From the NCBI RefSeq assembly GCF_900187995.1, contig NZ_FZNZ01000003.1, forward strand, positions 98,881 to 162,880: a DNA stretch of 64,000 bases, in the 5' to 3' direction. A program made the position numbers and the translations under genes. This DNA comes from Prevotella jejuni. GTDB lineage: Bacteria > Bacteroidota > Bacteroidia > Bacteroidales > Bacteroidaceae. Positions 35,933 through 45,642 of this stretch are shown in pieces; the first letter of the stretch is position 1; each line of letters opens with the position of its first letter. The notes beneath the pieces are model-generated. The model ran no database searches. It was not told where the DNA came from and saw only the letters and a program-made list of their open reading frames with translations.

Positions 35933-35938
35933 ATTCCC

Positions 35939-35946
35939 TACCTTTG
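35939..35946 (+). promoter_or_regulatory. -7 element of the pseudouridine synthase gene
   Basis: TACCTTTG followed by CACC and the ATG at 35951; leaderless arrangement, which fixes the start codon. Confidence 0.6.
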
Positions 35947-35950
35947 CACC

Positions 35951-37666
35951 ATGAAGTTCCATCCTATCCTATCAGAACAGACTCTACCCGCTCGGTTTAA
36001 TAATCCTTTCGATTACGAGCCAGACGCTCTTTGCTGTGCAGCAGTTAAGCTGTTGCAGGCAAATCTACCCATTGCACCTACCGAGGGGAAGATGTATGGC
36101 GTTCTGATTGTTGAACGAGACGGACAGATTGGCTATCTGCAAGCCTACTCAGGACAAATAGCTGATGAGGGAGAAGACTTTGTCCCTGCTGTCTTCGACT
36201 ATCTTCAGCCTGATGGTTACTTCAAAACTCACGAAGCAGAGATTACCCAATTGAATCAAAAGATAGTCCAACTAAAAGCCTCAACAGCCTATCGACAGGC
36301 ACTGGATAACCTTAAAAAGATTCAGCAAGAGGCTGAAAAGGCTATCGACGAAGCACGGAGAGTGATGCAAGGTGCCAAATTCTTACGTGATAAACGTCGT
36401 AAGGAGGCTTTTATTTCAGAGGCAGAACGAAATGAGATGACACGTCAGAGCCAGTTTCTTAAAGCCGAATTGCAACGTAAGAAAAAGGCATACGCTGAGC
36501 AGATTACCGCTGCACAGACAGTTGTAAACAGCTATCAAGAACAGATAACAGCTTGGAAACGAGAGCGCAAGATGAAGTCTGATCGGCTACAACGTTGGCT
36601 TTTCGCTCAATTCTCACTGCTCAATGCACACAGAGAACGTAAGAACTTACTCGATATCTTCCGTGATTACTATCTAAGGAACAGTCCTGCTCGTACGAAG
36701 GCGGCCAATATAACAAATGTGAATACTGCTGAACGTGCTGCCAAGGAAAGTCTTGCAGCTTCGCTACTTCCGCCTTCTGGTGCAGGTGAATGCTGTGAAC
36801 CAAAGCTCTTACAATATGCCTTTCTACATGGTTATAAGCCTATTAGCATGGCAATGTTTTGGTGGGGACCATCGCCAAAAACCGAGATAAGACAGCATGG
36901 AAACTACTATCCTGCTTGTAATGGAAAGTGTAAACCTATCTTGGAATGGATGTTGGAAGGGATAGACGTTGACGATAAGGAGTGCGATAGGACAGATTAT
37001 GAAACCGAATTAGCTCTTTCTGAAAGACTAAAAATACTCTATGAAGACGATTATCTTGCAGTAGTTGTCAAGCCGTCGGGCTTACTTTCTATTCCAGGAA
37101 AAGGCTGTCAACCATCCGTTTACAGTATTCTAAGCGAACGATGGAAGGGTAAGAGCGATGCCTTCATGGTACATCGATTAGACATGGCAACAAGTGGTTT
37201 GCTCGTTGTAGCCCGCTCTTCTGAGGTTCATAAGGCTTTGCAAGCACAGTTTATTGGGCGAACTGTCAAGAAGAAGTATGTTGCTTTGCTTCCACTCTCT
37301 ATCCTTGACAAACAGTTACCAGCAGAGGGACGGATAGACCTCCCGCTCTCTCCCAACCCAGACGACCGTCCTCGACAGCGGGTTGATAGGACTAATGGGA
37401 AGCCTGCAACCACCGAGTATCGATTTATCGGTAAGACCGTGTATGGTAAGGATGGGCAGGAAGCAGTGAAGATAGCACTCAATCCGCTGACAGGTCGTAC
37501 CCATCAGCTACGCATCCATTGTGCACATCCAGACGGATTGGGCACCCCTATCATAGGAGACAACCTCTACGGACAGCGAGCAGAACGCCTTTGGCTACAC
37601 GCAGAGCACCTTGAGTTCACTCATCCTATCACTCAGAGACGAATGAGTTTCGATACTCCTTTATAA
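35951..37666 (+). CDS. RluA family pseudouridine synthase with N-terminal coiled-coil extension
   Basis: The start MKFHPILSEQ is fixed by the promoter 4 nt upstream; the 571-residue product is much longer than RluA or RluD. Residues about 95-230 are a long charged coiled coil. A Cys/His-containing segment follows (GECCEPKLLQYAFLHGYKPISMAMFWWG, PACNGKCKPILEWML), then the catalytic domain with VHRLDMATSGLLVVARS (Asp of HRLD is catalytic) and LTGRTHQLRIHCAHPDGLGTPIIGD. It isomerises uridine in rRNA or tRNA. The extended architecture is known in a subset of bacteria; the exact RNA target is not predictable. Confidence 0.92.
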   Translation: MKFHPILSEQTLPARFNNPFDYEPDALCCAAVKLLQANLPIAPTEGKMYGVLIVERDGQIGYLQAYSGQIADEGEDFVPAVFDYLQPDGYFKTHEAEITQLNQKIVQLKASTAYRQALDNLKKIQQEAEKAIDEARRVMQGAKFLRDKRRKEAFISEAERNEMTRQSQFLKAELQRKKKAYAEQITAAQTVVNSYQEQITAWKRERKMKSDRLQRWLFAQFSLLNAHRERKNLLDIFRDYYLRNSPARTKAANITNVNTAERAAKESLAASLLPPSGAGECCEPKLLQYAFLHGYKPISMAMFWWGPSPKTEIRQHGNYYPACNGKCKPILEWMLEGIDVDDKECDRTDYETELALSERLKILYEDDYLAVVVKPSGLLSIPGKGCQPSVYSILSERWKGKSDAFMVHRLDMATSGLLVVARSSEVHKALQAQFIGRTVKKKYVALLPLSILDKQLPAEGRIDLPLSPNPDDRPRQRVDRTNGKPATTEYRFIGKTVYGKDGQEAVKIALNPLTGRTHQLRIHCAHPDGLGTPIIGDNLYGQRAERLWLHAEHLEFTHPITQRRMSFDTPL

Positions 37667-37679
37667 GTATCGGGCCTCT

Positions 37680-39668
37680 CTACTCCTCCTCTTCTTCTAT
37701 TCTTTCAACCCTTGGAATACCGTCTCCACCCTTCTTTGTATGTACCTTCACTGTTAACGGCACATTCTCTATCAGCACATTACTTGTGTTCAGACCTAAA
37801 GAGCGGTTCATGCTCAACTTCAGATGGTCTATCCATTCATAGGCATCCATGATGAGTCGCTCCTTAAAAGAGAAAGAAGTGAAGGCAGAGTAAATCCTAT
37901 TAATAAGTACGAAGACAAAGTTTCCCATCACATTATGCTTAGCCAGTGAAGGATAAGACGACGCAAGTGAGAAGCCATCCTTAGCCACCATATCCTCGAT
38001 TATCTGCCTGAAATAACGATTGACAAGTGGGTGGATGCGGAATCCTAACCGTAGGTTGATACGATAAAGAGTATCGGGAACGAGTGTGGTGACGTCATAC
38101 TCTAGCGTTGAAGGACTGTCTTGATAGTCAATATGCAGCAGGAAATAATGGTCAGCACGCATTGGATGCTTGTTAATGATTGAATAGAGAATCTTCTGTT
38201 CGATGTCGTATTTACCTCCAAGCTTGGTTAGATAGACTATGTTTGTCGCATACTTAGGGATTGACTCATCGCTCTTAATATCGGAAATAATACTGAATGA
38301 TTCACGAACATCACGTATCTGTATCTGCGAATTACGAATGGTTGTGGCATTATACCACACGTACATGATTCCTATCATCACACTGGCAAGAAGCATGGTT
38401 ACCCAACCTCCATTCATAAACTTTGCCATGTTTGCGACGAAGAAGATACTCTCCAAACCGACAAAGACGATAAGAAACAGGAGTGTTAGCCAACGATTTA
38501 CACGACGAATAGTAAGATAAGCACTCAAGAGGAAGGTAGTCATGAGCATGGTTATCGTGATTGACAAGCCATAAGCAGCCTCCATTCGTTCCGAACTCTG
38601 GAAGAAAAGTATCACAATCACACATAAGATAAAGAGCGACATATTGACAAATGGAATGTAAAGTTGTCCCTTAACATCGGTCGGATACTTAATCTTCTGA
38701 CGTGGCCAAAACTTCAAGTTCATTGCTTCACTGAAGATAGTAAACGACCCACTAATCAATGCTTGACTCGCAATGATGGCTGCTATCGTTGCCATGACGA
38801 TACCGAAAAAGAGCATACCGTGGGGCATAATGGCATAAAAAGGATTCAACCCAGAGGTAAGATTATCAACATGTGCTATTATCCAAGCCCCTTGACCAAG
38901 ATAATTGAGGATAAGCATAATCTTAACAAATGCCCAACTCGTGCGGATGTTATTAATTCCACAATGCCCTAAGTCGGAGTATAAGGCCTCAGCACCAGTC
39001 GTACAGAGGAACACTGCACCCAAGATTAAGAACCACTCAGGGTTGCTCGTCAGCAAGCGAATGGCATGTAAGGGATTAAAAGCCTGTAAGATAGGGACAT
39101 AATCACCGACATGCATGGCTCCTAATACGCCTAACATAGAGAACCATACGAACATCAATGGACCAAACAACTTACCGATCATGTTTGTTCCGAATTGCTG
39201 AATGAAGAACAATACCGTAACGATACACAGGGCAATAGGTACTACGGGGGTCTCTGGCTCATATACTTTTAATCCTTCAATAGCAGAGAGAACAGTGATA
39301 GAAGGGGTTATGACTCCATCAGCTATCAGTGTACTGGCTCCGACAATGGCTAAGAGATAAAACCACTTACGACTATGTCGACGTATCAAAGCATACAGAG
39401 CGAGTATTCCTCCCTCCCCTTTATTGTCTGCACGAAGGGCTATCAAGACATACTTAACGGTTGTCTGGAGAGTTAAAGTCCATATAATACACGATACAGC
39501 ACCAATGATATACTCTGCATTGACAGGGTTTCCTGCCCTGACAATAGCCTTCATCACATACAAAGGAGACGTACCAATATCGCCAAACACGATACCTAAG
39601 GTCACAAGAACGCCCACCAAGCTAAGCTTATGGTGTGCTGCATTACTGCAATTGTTATCCTGAGTCAT
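37680..39668 (-). CDS. kup: Low-affinity potassium transporter Kup
   Basis: The 662-residue membrane protein is of the KUP/HAK/KT family: GIVFGDIGTSPLYV near the start, about 12 membrane segments to residue about 440, and a cytosolic C-terminal domain. It takes up potassium with protons. It converges with the pseudouridine synthase gene, only 13 bp apart. The C-terminus is acidic (RVERIEEEEE). Normal length and intact. Confidence 0.95.
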   Translation of the reverse strand: MTQDNNCSNAAHHKLSLVGVLVTLGIVFGDIGTSPLYVMKAIVRAGNPVNAEYIIGAVSCIIWTLTLQTTVKYVLIALRADNKGEGGILALYALIRRHSRKWFYLLAIVGASTLIADGVITPSITVLSAIEGLKVYEPETPVVPIALCIVTVLFFIQQFGTNMIGKLFGPLMFVWFSMLGVLGAMHVGDYVPILQAFNPLHAIRLLTSNPEWFLILGAVFLCTTGAEALYSDLGHCGINNIRTSWAFVKIMLILNYLGQGAWIIAHVDNLTSGLNPFYAIMPHGMLFFGIVMATIAAIIASQALISGSFTIFSEAMNLKFWPRQKIKYPTDVKGQLYIPFVNMSLFILCVIVILFFQSSERMEAAYGLSITITMLMTTFLLSAYLTIRRVNRWLTLLFLIVFVGLESIFFVANMAKFMNGGWVTMLLASVMIGIMYVWYNATTIRNSQIQIRDVRESFSIISDIKSDESIPKYATNIVYLTKLGGKYDIEQKILYSIINKHPMRADHYFLLHIDYQDSPSTLEYDVTTLVPDTLYRINLRLGFRIHPLVNRYFRQIIEDMVAKDGFSLASSYPSLAKHNVMGNFVFVLINRIYSAFTSFSFKERLIMDAYEWIDHLKLSMNRSLGLNTSNVLIENVPLTVKVHTKKGGDGIPRVERIEEEEE

Positions 39669-39692
39669 TCTTATAAATACTTAAAACGAGTG

Positions 39693-39700
39693 CAAAGGTA
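39693..39700 (-). promoter_or_regulatory. -7 element of kup
   Basis: The minus strand reads TACCTTTG, 24 bp before the ATG at 39668. Confidence 0.55.
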
Positions 39701-39775
39701 AATAAAATCACGGTAACAAGAGAACTAACTATTGGCTTTTATCTATATTTCTTTTGTCGTTTACCTTATTTACAG

Positions 39776-39783
39776 TAACTTTG
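39776..39783 (+). promoter_or_regulatory. -7 element of metG
   Basis: TAACTTTG followed by C; the predicted leader is about 20 nt before the ATG at 39811. Confidence 0.6.
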
Positions 39784-39810
39784 CACGTATAAAACAACAA
39801 TCAAACAGAT

Positions 39811-41874
39811 ATGGAAGAAAAGAAATTCAAGCGTACTACTGTGACGGCCGCATTGCCTTATGCGAATGGTGGTGTGCATATAGGACACCTTGCCGGAGTG
39901 TATGTTCCAGCCGACATCTACGTACGCTACCTCCGATTGAAGAACCGTGAAGTAGCTTTCATCTGTGGTAGTGACGAGCATGGAGTGCCTATCACCATCC
40001 GTGCAAAGAAGGAAGGTGTCACCCCACAGGACGTATGTGACCGTTATCATAAGTTGATAAAGGACTCGTTTGAGGAGTTTGGTATCTCCTTCGACATCTA
40101 CAGTCGCACTACAAGTGAGACGCACAATAAGTTCGCTTCAGACTTCTTCCGTAAGCTATACGACGATGGCAAGCTCGTTGAACAGGAGAGTGAGCAGTAC
40201 TATGATGAGGAGGCTCACCAGTTCCTTGCCGACCGCTATATCATGGGTGAGTGTCCTCACTGTGGTAATCCGAATGCATACGGCGATCAATGTGAGAAGT
40301 GTGGCAGTGACTTAAGCCCTATGGAACTGAAGAATCCACACTCTACTATCTCAGGTTCACAGCCTGTCATCAAGCGTACAAAGAACTGGTACCTCCCTCT
40401 GAATGACTATCAAGAGTGGCTGAAGCAGTGGATTTTGACGGATCACAAGGAGTGGCGACCAAACGTTTATGGGCAGTGTAAGAGCTGGTTAGACATGGAT
40501 TTGCAACCACGTGCTATGACCCGCGACCTCGATTGGGGTATTCCTGTTCCTGTACAGGGTGCTGAGGGTAAGGTTCTTTACGTATGGTTCGATGCGCCAA
40601 TTGGCTATATATCAAACACGAAGGAACTTTGCGAGAATGATCCAGAGCATTTCGGTACATGGCAGAAATGGTGGCAAGACCCAGAGACACGTCTCGTTCA
40701 TTTCATTGGAAAGGATAATATCGTCTTCCATTGTATCATCTTCCCAACCATGCTAAAGACTCATGGCGACTATATCTTACCTGATAACGTACCAGCCAAC
40801 GAGTTCCTTAACCTCGAAGATAATAAGATTTCTACAAGTAAGAACTGGGCGGTATGGCTCCACGAGTATCTCCGTGACTTTGAAGGAAAGCAGGATGTAC
40901 TACGTTATGTACTGACTGCTAACGCACCAGAGACCAAAGATAACAACTTTACATGGAAAGACTTTCAAGAGCGTAACAACTCTGAACTCGTTGCTGTCTA
41001 CGGTAATTTCGTAAACCGTGCACTACAGTTAACAAAGAAGTATTGGAACGGTGTGGTTCCTGCCTGTGGTGAGTTAGAGGAGATTGACCGCCAGACAATA
41101 CAAGAGTTTAAGGATGTCAAGGAGAAGGTTGAGGCTTATCTTGAAATCTTTAAGTTCCGTGAGGCACAGAAGGAGGCTATGAACCTCGCCCGCATCGGTA
41201 ATAAATACATCGCAGAGACAGAACCTTGGAAGCTTTGGAAGACCGACCCTAAGCGCGTTGAGACCATTCTCTACATCTCACTTCAGCTCGTTGCCAACCT
41301 CAGTATTGCCTTCGAACCATTCTTGCCATTTAGCAGTAAGAAACTTCGTGAGATGATTAACATGACGGAGTATAACTGGAGTGAACTTGGTTCTACCGAC
41401 CTTCTCACAGCTGGAAAGCAGTTGGCTGAACCAGAACTACTCTTTGACAAGATTGACGACGAGGCTATCGAGGCTCAGTTACGTAAGTTGGAAGAGACTA
41501 AGATGGCTAACAAAGCCGCTTCCTACAAGGCTGAACCTATCAAGAAGGACATTCCTTTCGAAGACTTCGAGAAGCTTGATATCCGTGTAGGACATATCAT
41601 CAAGTGTGAGAAGGTGAAGAAGAGTAAGAAGCTCTTGCAGTTCACTATCGATGATGGTTCGGGTGTTGAGCGCACTATCCTTAGTGGTATTGCAGCCTAC
41701 TACGAGCCAGAGCAGCTCACTGGTAAGGACGTTCTTTTCGTTGCAAACTTTGCTCCTCGTAAGATGATGGGCATCGAGAGCCAAGGAATGATACTCTCTG
41801 CCGTTAATTTCGATGGCTCCCTCTCCGTAACAACAACAATGGGTGAGGTGAAACCAGGTAGTCAAGTGGGATAA
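39811..41874 (+). CDS. metG: Methionyl-tRNA synthetase
   Basis: The 687-residue class I synthetase charges tRNA-Met. It has the HIGH motif ([10 protein letters not shown]), a zinc knuckle with two Cys pairs ([18 protein letters not shown]), and the KMSKS equivalent ISTSKN. An anticodon-binding helical domain and a C-terminal EMAP/Arc1p-type tRNA-binding domain follow (about 580-687, [17 protein letters not shown]). All parts are intact. A strong terminator follows. Confidence 0.97.
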   Translation: MEEKKFKRTTVTAALPYANGGVHIGHLAGVYVPADIYVRYLRLKNREVAFICGSDEHGVPITIRAKKEGVTPQDVCDRYHKLIKDSFEEFGISFDIYSRTTSETHNKFASDFFRKLYDDGKLVEQESEQYYDEEAHQFLADRYIMGECPHCGNPNAYGDQCEKCGSDLSPMELKNPHSTISGSQPVIKRTKNWYLPLNDYQEWLKQWILTDHKEWRPNVYGQCKSWLDMDLQPRAMTRDLDWGIPVPVQGAEGKVLYVWFDAPIGYISNTKELCENDPEHFGTWQKWWQDPETRLVHFIGKDNIVFHCIIFPTMLKTHGDYILPDNVPANEFLNLEDNKISTSKNWAVWLHEYLRDFEGKQDVLRYVLTANAPETKDNNFTWKDFQERNNSELVAVYGNFVNRALQLTKKYWNGVVPACGELEEIDRQTIQEFKDVKEKVEAYLEIFKFREAQKEAMNLARIGNKYIAETEPWKLWKTDPKRVETILYISLQLVANLSIAFEPFLPFSSKKLREMINMTEYNWSELGSTDLLTAGKQLAEPELLFDKIDDEAIEAQLRKLEETKMANKAASYKAEPIKKDIPFEDFEKLDIRVGHIIKCEKVKKSKKLLQFTIDDGSGVERTILSGIAAYYEPEQLTGKDVLFVANFAPRKMMGIESQGMILSAVNFDGSLSVTTTMGEVKPGSQVG

Positions 41875-41906
41875 GATAAGCCCAAGTGGCTTTTTCAAAT
41901 AACCTT

Positions 41907-41957
41907 AAAAGGCAATTATAATGTGTGCATCTCCATACGTTATAATTGCCTTTTTTA
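41907..41957 (+). terminator. Intrinsic terminator of metG
   Basis: Fifteen-bp stem AAAAGGCAATTATAA (41907-41921) pairs with 41940-41954, followed by TTTTTTATT. Confidence 0.85.
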
Positions 41958-42126
41958 TTAAGTTTCAATACCTTAGAATAATACGCTAAGTTCGCTGACT
42001 CTTTTTGTTTACATCGTAGTTTGAAGAAAAGAAATCTCTCACTTTCAAACTAAACTCTGCTCTCCTTCTCACCTTTACATCTCATAGACAGTAATTGAAA
42101 GTCCAAAGACACATACATATTACATA

Positions 42127-43161
42127 TTAGAAATACTCCTTTACGGCAAACTCAAACTGTTCCATGAATATTTGCTTAAAAGCATAAAGGTTATTTTGCT
42201 CATAAAAGATGAGCATAGCTTTCTTGTAGTCTATTGAGTCTACAGAACGAAAACTAAGTGGACAATAGTCATTAGCAATAAGTATTGCATTACTCGTAAT
42301 ACGTGCTGTGCGCTTATTCCCATCTGAGAAAGGTTGAATATAAGACAGAAGTACGAGTGTGAGTAGGGCTTTCTCAAAGATATTAGACTTACTATTGATT
42401 AGTTCACAGGCATCTCTCATAGCCTCACGGATTTGGAATTCATTATCTAAAGGGTGGTAATTAGTACCTGTAATGCCCACACGATGACGACGAAGACCTT
42501 TATCTATAGAGAGATCCTTTGTTAGTAATTGGTGAATATCCTCTATATGACTAACCGTTAGTTCCTTTAGATAGTCTGAGTTGTCAAGGACAAAGCTCAA
42601 AGCATCCTTATGATTGAGTAGCATCACAGCCTCTTCTCTCGTCTTACCTTCAGCTGTCTTACTCTCACGGAGCAAACGTTCTGTTTCAAGCAAAGTATAT
42701 GTGTTACCTTCTATTTGTGAAGACTTCCAACTAAGATCAATTCCTAATCGCTCCATCTCCTTACGATACTCATTATCAGTCAACTCACTGACATGCTGCC
42801 GAAACTCATCTTGTAATGCATCAAGGTGTGACTGCTCTTTGTCAGAGAAAAGTCTTGTTTCTGCAAGTAGACCATTAATTAGCTCAAAATTATAACTGCT
42901 CTGCACTTGTCGCTCATCCACTTCAAGCGCGAAATAAGTATCAAGATTGAGTGGCATCAGCAACTGGGCTTGGGGAGAAAGCCTATAACGAGTAGCACGT
43001 GCTTTTCCTTCTGCCACGATGTCTCCTGCCTTAATGCCAGCTGCTATCATACGTTTCAAAGTCGCATCACTACCTTTGAAAGCTGTTCCTGCAGTAATAT
43101 CACCACGAGAAGAGAGTGGATGATAATGCAGATATTGTAATATATCTCTTGATTCATTCAT
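42127..43161 (-). CDS. Winged-helix/Fic-domain protein with altered catalytic motif
   Basis: The 344-residue protein begins with a winged-helix-like domain (about 1-65), followed by a helical linker and a Fic core. The inhibitory-type motif SSQIEG is at 147-152. The catalytic stretch reads Q276-PFSDGNKRTAR where active Fic proteins have HPFxxGNxR, so the catalytic base His is Gln. GNKR remains, so nucleotide binding may persist. A DNA-binding regulator or a pseudo-AMPylase is more likely than an active AMPylase. Such wHTH-Fic proteins are common in Bacteroidales and usually stand alone, as here. Confidence 0.88.
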   Translation of the reverse strand: MNESRDILQYLHYHPLSSRGDITAGTAFKGSDATLKRMIAAGIKAGDIVAEGKARATRYRLSPQAQLLMPLNLDTYFALEVDERQVQSSYNFELINGLLAETRLFSDKEQSHLDALQDEFRQHVSELTDNEYRKEMERLGIDLSWKSSQIEGNTYTLLETERLLRESKTAEGKTREEAVMLLNHKDALSFVLDNSDYLKELTVSHIEDIHQLLTKDLSIDKGLRRHRVGITGTNYHPLDNEFQIREAMRDACELINSKSNIFEKALLTLVLLSYIQPFSDGNKRTARITSNAILIANDYCPLSFRSVDSIDYKKAMLIFYEQNNLYAFKQIFMEQFEFAVKEYF

Positions 43162-43436
43162 GACTTACAAACCTTAATCGGTGCAAATATAGCAATAAAA
43201 AGCCAATTATCGGCTCATCGTAAGCCTAAAAACAAGTAAAAAGAATAGTATTTTGAGCCGATTCTGACGCTCTATATGTTTTAAAGACAAGCACTCGATA
43301 ACTCTACACAGCCCTTAAAAGCTACATATTCAACTCGTTTTATTTACCAAAAGCGATATATGGGACCTTCTCAAAAACTAAGAACAAAACGACAACACAC
43401 AAACTCTTTTATTCATAATCCATTTGTTTAAGATAA

Positions 43437-44237
43437 CTATTCAAACCTTAGTTCGTCAAAATCTTCTATTTCCGAGAGTTTCATTAATGGCTTTTTCTTC
43501 AACTTAACAACAGTCCTCTTGAACACTTCATCTATTTCTGAGTCATCATCAGAATCAGCATTAAACTTGTAAGCATTAATATTCTCATCATCATATTCGA
43601 CGCCTGTAAGAAAGTTAATGCTCGTTTTAAATAAGACTACTGGGCCACGATCATGAGACGCTTCATAGCCTATAAGCATAAAATCTGAGTTCTGATAACG
43701 GAAACAATACTCCCAATAACCATATCTACCATGGTAATAATGTAAATATAGCTTACTATCCTTTATGATTACACCCAACTCTGGAGAAAAATAATTACCT
43801 CCATCTTCATTCTCTGATGAGAAGCAATTGTAATTCTTTACAGCAACTTTATAGCCTTTCTCTTCAGAGAACAGCACAATAATACCCCTACGATTTCGGT
43901 CTATCAATTTACCTTCATAATCTCTTTCAAAACCATTCTTACGTGTTGCCTTGATGATTAACACACAGTCTTCAAGCCCATCTTTATTTAAGTCACCCGA
44001 AATCTTCTCAAATAGTTTATAACCTTTGGGAATGAAATCAGTTATTCGCTGCTTGTCAGCAACATCATACTGATGCATATCTCCTTGTTTTTCCACCTTT
44101 GATATACGCTTCATTGACTGGCTTACTGCAGCTTGAGGGTCAGCAGTATCGGCTTTTGACCGCACCTTATCACGGCAACCTGTCAACGCCATTGCCATAC
44201 AGAGCAAACAAATAGTTATCTTACTGACTTGTTTCAT
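43437..44237 (-). CDS. Lipoprotein with DxNxDG loop, duplicated pair copy 1
   Basis: The start at 44235-44237 gives a good lipoprotein signal (MKQVSKITI, lipobox ALTGC) and a 266-residue product. The mature part carries GDLNKDGLEDCVLIIKAT, an EF-hand/FG-GAP-like loop, the segment YNCFSSENEDGGNYFSPELG and HGRYGYWEYCFRYQNSDFMLIGYE. Similar calcium-loop lipoproteins lie at 12205-15873, but only the loop is obviously shared. It is divergent from the secreted-protein gene at 44579. Function unknown. Confidence 0.85.
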   Translation of the reverse strand: MKQVSKITICLLCMAMALTGCRDKVRSKADTADPQAAVSQSMKRISKVEKQGDMHQYDVADKQRITDFIPKGYKLFEKISGDLNKDGLEDCVLIIKATRKNGFERDYEGKLIDRNRRGIIVLFSEEKGYKVAVKNYNCFSSENEDGGNYFSPELGVIIKDSKLYLHYYHGRYGYWEYCFRYQNSDFMLIGYEASHDRGPVVLFKTSINFLTGVEYDDENINAYKFNADSDDDSEIDEVFKRTVVKLKKKPLMKLSEIEDFDELRFE

Positions 44238-44263
44238 GTCGTATATAGTATTACTTTCATCTG

Positions 44264-44271
44264 CAAATATA
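44264..44271 (-). promoter_or_regulatory. -7 element of lipoprotein gene, copy 1
   Basis: The minus strand reads TATATTTG, 26 bp before the chosen ATG, which supports the start at 44237 over 44321. Confidence 0.55.
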
Positions 44272-44380
44272 GATAAAAAAAAGGATAACAAACGACAGAA
44301 AACACCTTTTATTATCACCAAAGTGTATGTGTTTACTAATCAAAAAGAAGGTAGATCAATAGCACAACAATCCTCTCCTA

Positions 44381-44472
44381 CGAATTATTTTCATGACAAG
44401 AAGAATTTATTTTCATGAAGATAAATATTTATTTTCACGACAAAAAATATTTATTTTCATGTAAATAATTCG
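44381..44472. repeat. 92-bp 22-bp-periodic TCATGA element, copy B
   Basis: CATGA/CACGA cores lie at 44392, 44414, 44436 and 44458. The outer ends CGAATTATTTTCATGA and TCATGTAAATAATTCG form a 16-bp terminal inverted repeat with one mismatch. It sits between divergent promoters. Confidence 0.9.
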
Positions 44473-44512
44473 ACAAACATAGTTCTTACTTGTTTATGTC
44501 GGTACTTTTAAT

Positions 44513-44520
44513 TACTTTTG
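44513..44520 (+). promoter_or_regulatory. -7 element of secreted-protein gene, copy 1
   Basis: TACTTTTG followed by C; about 58 bp before the ATG at 44579. Confidence 0.5.
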
Positions 44521-44578
44521 CAACCGTAGGAAATGATAGAATCGATAGTTAATTATAAAACAAAAGAGGGTTAGGAAT

Positions 44579-45328
44579 ATGAGAAGAAAGGTTTTCTACT
44601 TTTTATTATTTACGCTGTTTGCCGTTAATTGCATGGCTTGCAACCTTTCTGCCGACACCACAAAGACAAGTAAAAAGGCTGATAATCCACTGATAGAGGA
44701 CGGGTATGATGTAGATGCTGATACGGTTATGGGATATTATGGGAAGCCAATTCAGCACCTGACAAGCTTTGTGAATAACACCATAACGCTTAGTTGTCCT
44801 ACACCAGACCGCTGGAAGGGCTTTTATACATGGAAGGGCTTTAAGATATCTAACTTCTATGTGAAGACGGGTGAAGCATCTTTCAGGGGGATGAATGCCG
44901 CTATTTTGTCTCCAATAACGATGACGACAAGCATAGACAGCATCACAGATTCAATTTTTACCGACCGTCTTCTTGCCATTGAATACAAGGGAAAAAGATG
45001 GGTTTATAGCAATGTTATCCATAACACGGAGGCGGATACTATGCTAAGTTTTGAGGAGATTAGGACAGGAAAAGAGGGTATAGAACTGAGTTATGAGGCT
45101 GGACAAGGATACAAATATGACTATCAACTCCTTATCAATATGTCTGATGGACAACCCTGTTTGACGAACATCTACGTTGAAGAACACAATTCTACCGCAA
45201 AGTATCAAGCCACACATCAATTCGATTTTACGGCGTTTGACGACGAAGGTGACTTCTCTCTTTATCGTTACCGACGCCATTTCCCAATGCTCTTACGGAT
45301 GGGAAACTATGAAGCCTTTGGTGAATAG
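44579..45328 (+). CDS. Secreted hypothetical protein, duplicated pair copy 1
   Basis: The 249-residue protein starts with a signal sequence (MRRKVFYFLLFTLFAVNCMAC) that could be a lipoprotein or a cleaved signal. The mature protein has SCPTPDRWKGFYTWKGFKISNFYVKT and a C-terminal FDFTAFDDEGDFSLYRYRRHFPMLLRMG. No family is recognised. It is divergent from the lipoprotein gene, and both were copied together in the tandem duplication, which hints that they work as a unit. Confidence 0.8.
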   Translation: MRRKVFYFLLFTLFAVNCMACNLSADTTKTSKKADNPLIEDGYDVDADTVMGYYGKPIQHLTSFVNNTITLSCPTPDRWKGFYTWKGFKISNFYVKTGEASFRGMNAAILSPITMTTSIDSITDSIFTDRLLAIEYKGKRWVYSNVIHNTEADTMLSFEEIRTGKEGIELSYEAGQGYKYDYQLLINMSDGQPCLTNIYVEEHNSTAKYQATHQFDFTAFDDEGDFSLYRYRRHFPMLLRMGNYEAFGE

Positions 45329-45642
45329 CAGCCTACGCTATCGTCCCCATAAATCGTAATCACATAAAGTATCAACACCTAAAACTGCCAACGCAATTGA
45401 ATATCGAGTCCACTTAACGTTGAAGGCGAACTTAAAAACGAGTAGAAAGAATGGTATTTTGAGCCGATTCTTACGCTCTATATGTTTTAAAGGCAAGCGC
45501 TCGATAACTCTACACAGCCCTTAAAAGCTACATATTCAACGCGTTTTATTTACCAAAAGCAATATAAGGGACCTTCTCAAATAGTAAGAACAAAACGACA
45601 ACACACAAACTCTTTTATTCGTAATCCCTTTGTTTAAGATAA
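45329..45642. other. Intergenic region containing the duplication junction
   Basis: The junction between the two 2206-bp units lies at about 45425-45431. Left of it are 49 bp from the 3' end of the HhH-protein gene; right of it the sequence restarts as the downstream flank of the lipoprotein gene. Confidence 0.75.
45379..45427 (-). pseudogene. 3' fragment of the HhH outer-membrane protein gene
   Basis: It matches 47585-47633 at the 2206-bp offset, including the terminal codons QLRWRF and stop. It is a relic that shows the duplication breakpoint lay inside the neighbouring gene. Confidence 0.85.

Larger units (their letters stand above)
43225..45425. repeat. Tandem duplication, copy 1
   Basis: This segment is about 95% identical to 45431-47633 at a constant offset of 2206 bp. 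It carries a minus-strand lipoprotein gene, the 92-bp repeat element, a plus-strand secreted-protein gene and, at its right end, about 49 bp copied from the 3' end of the HhH-protein gene. Confidence 0.9.

Noticed and set aside
44381..44472. CRISPR array
   Set aside because: The 22-bp units follow each other directly without unique spacers, and no cas gene is present.
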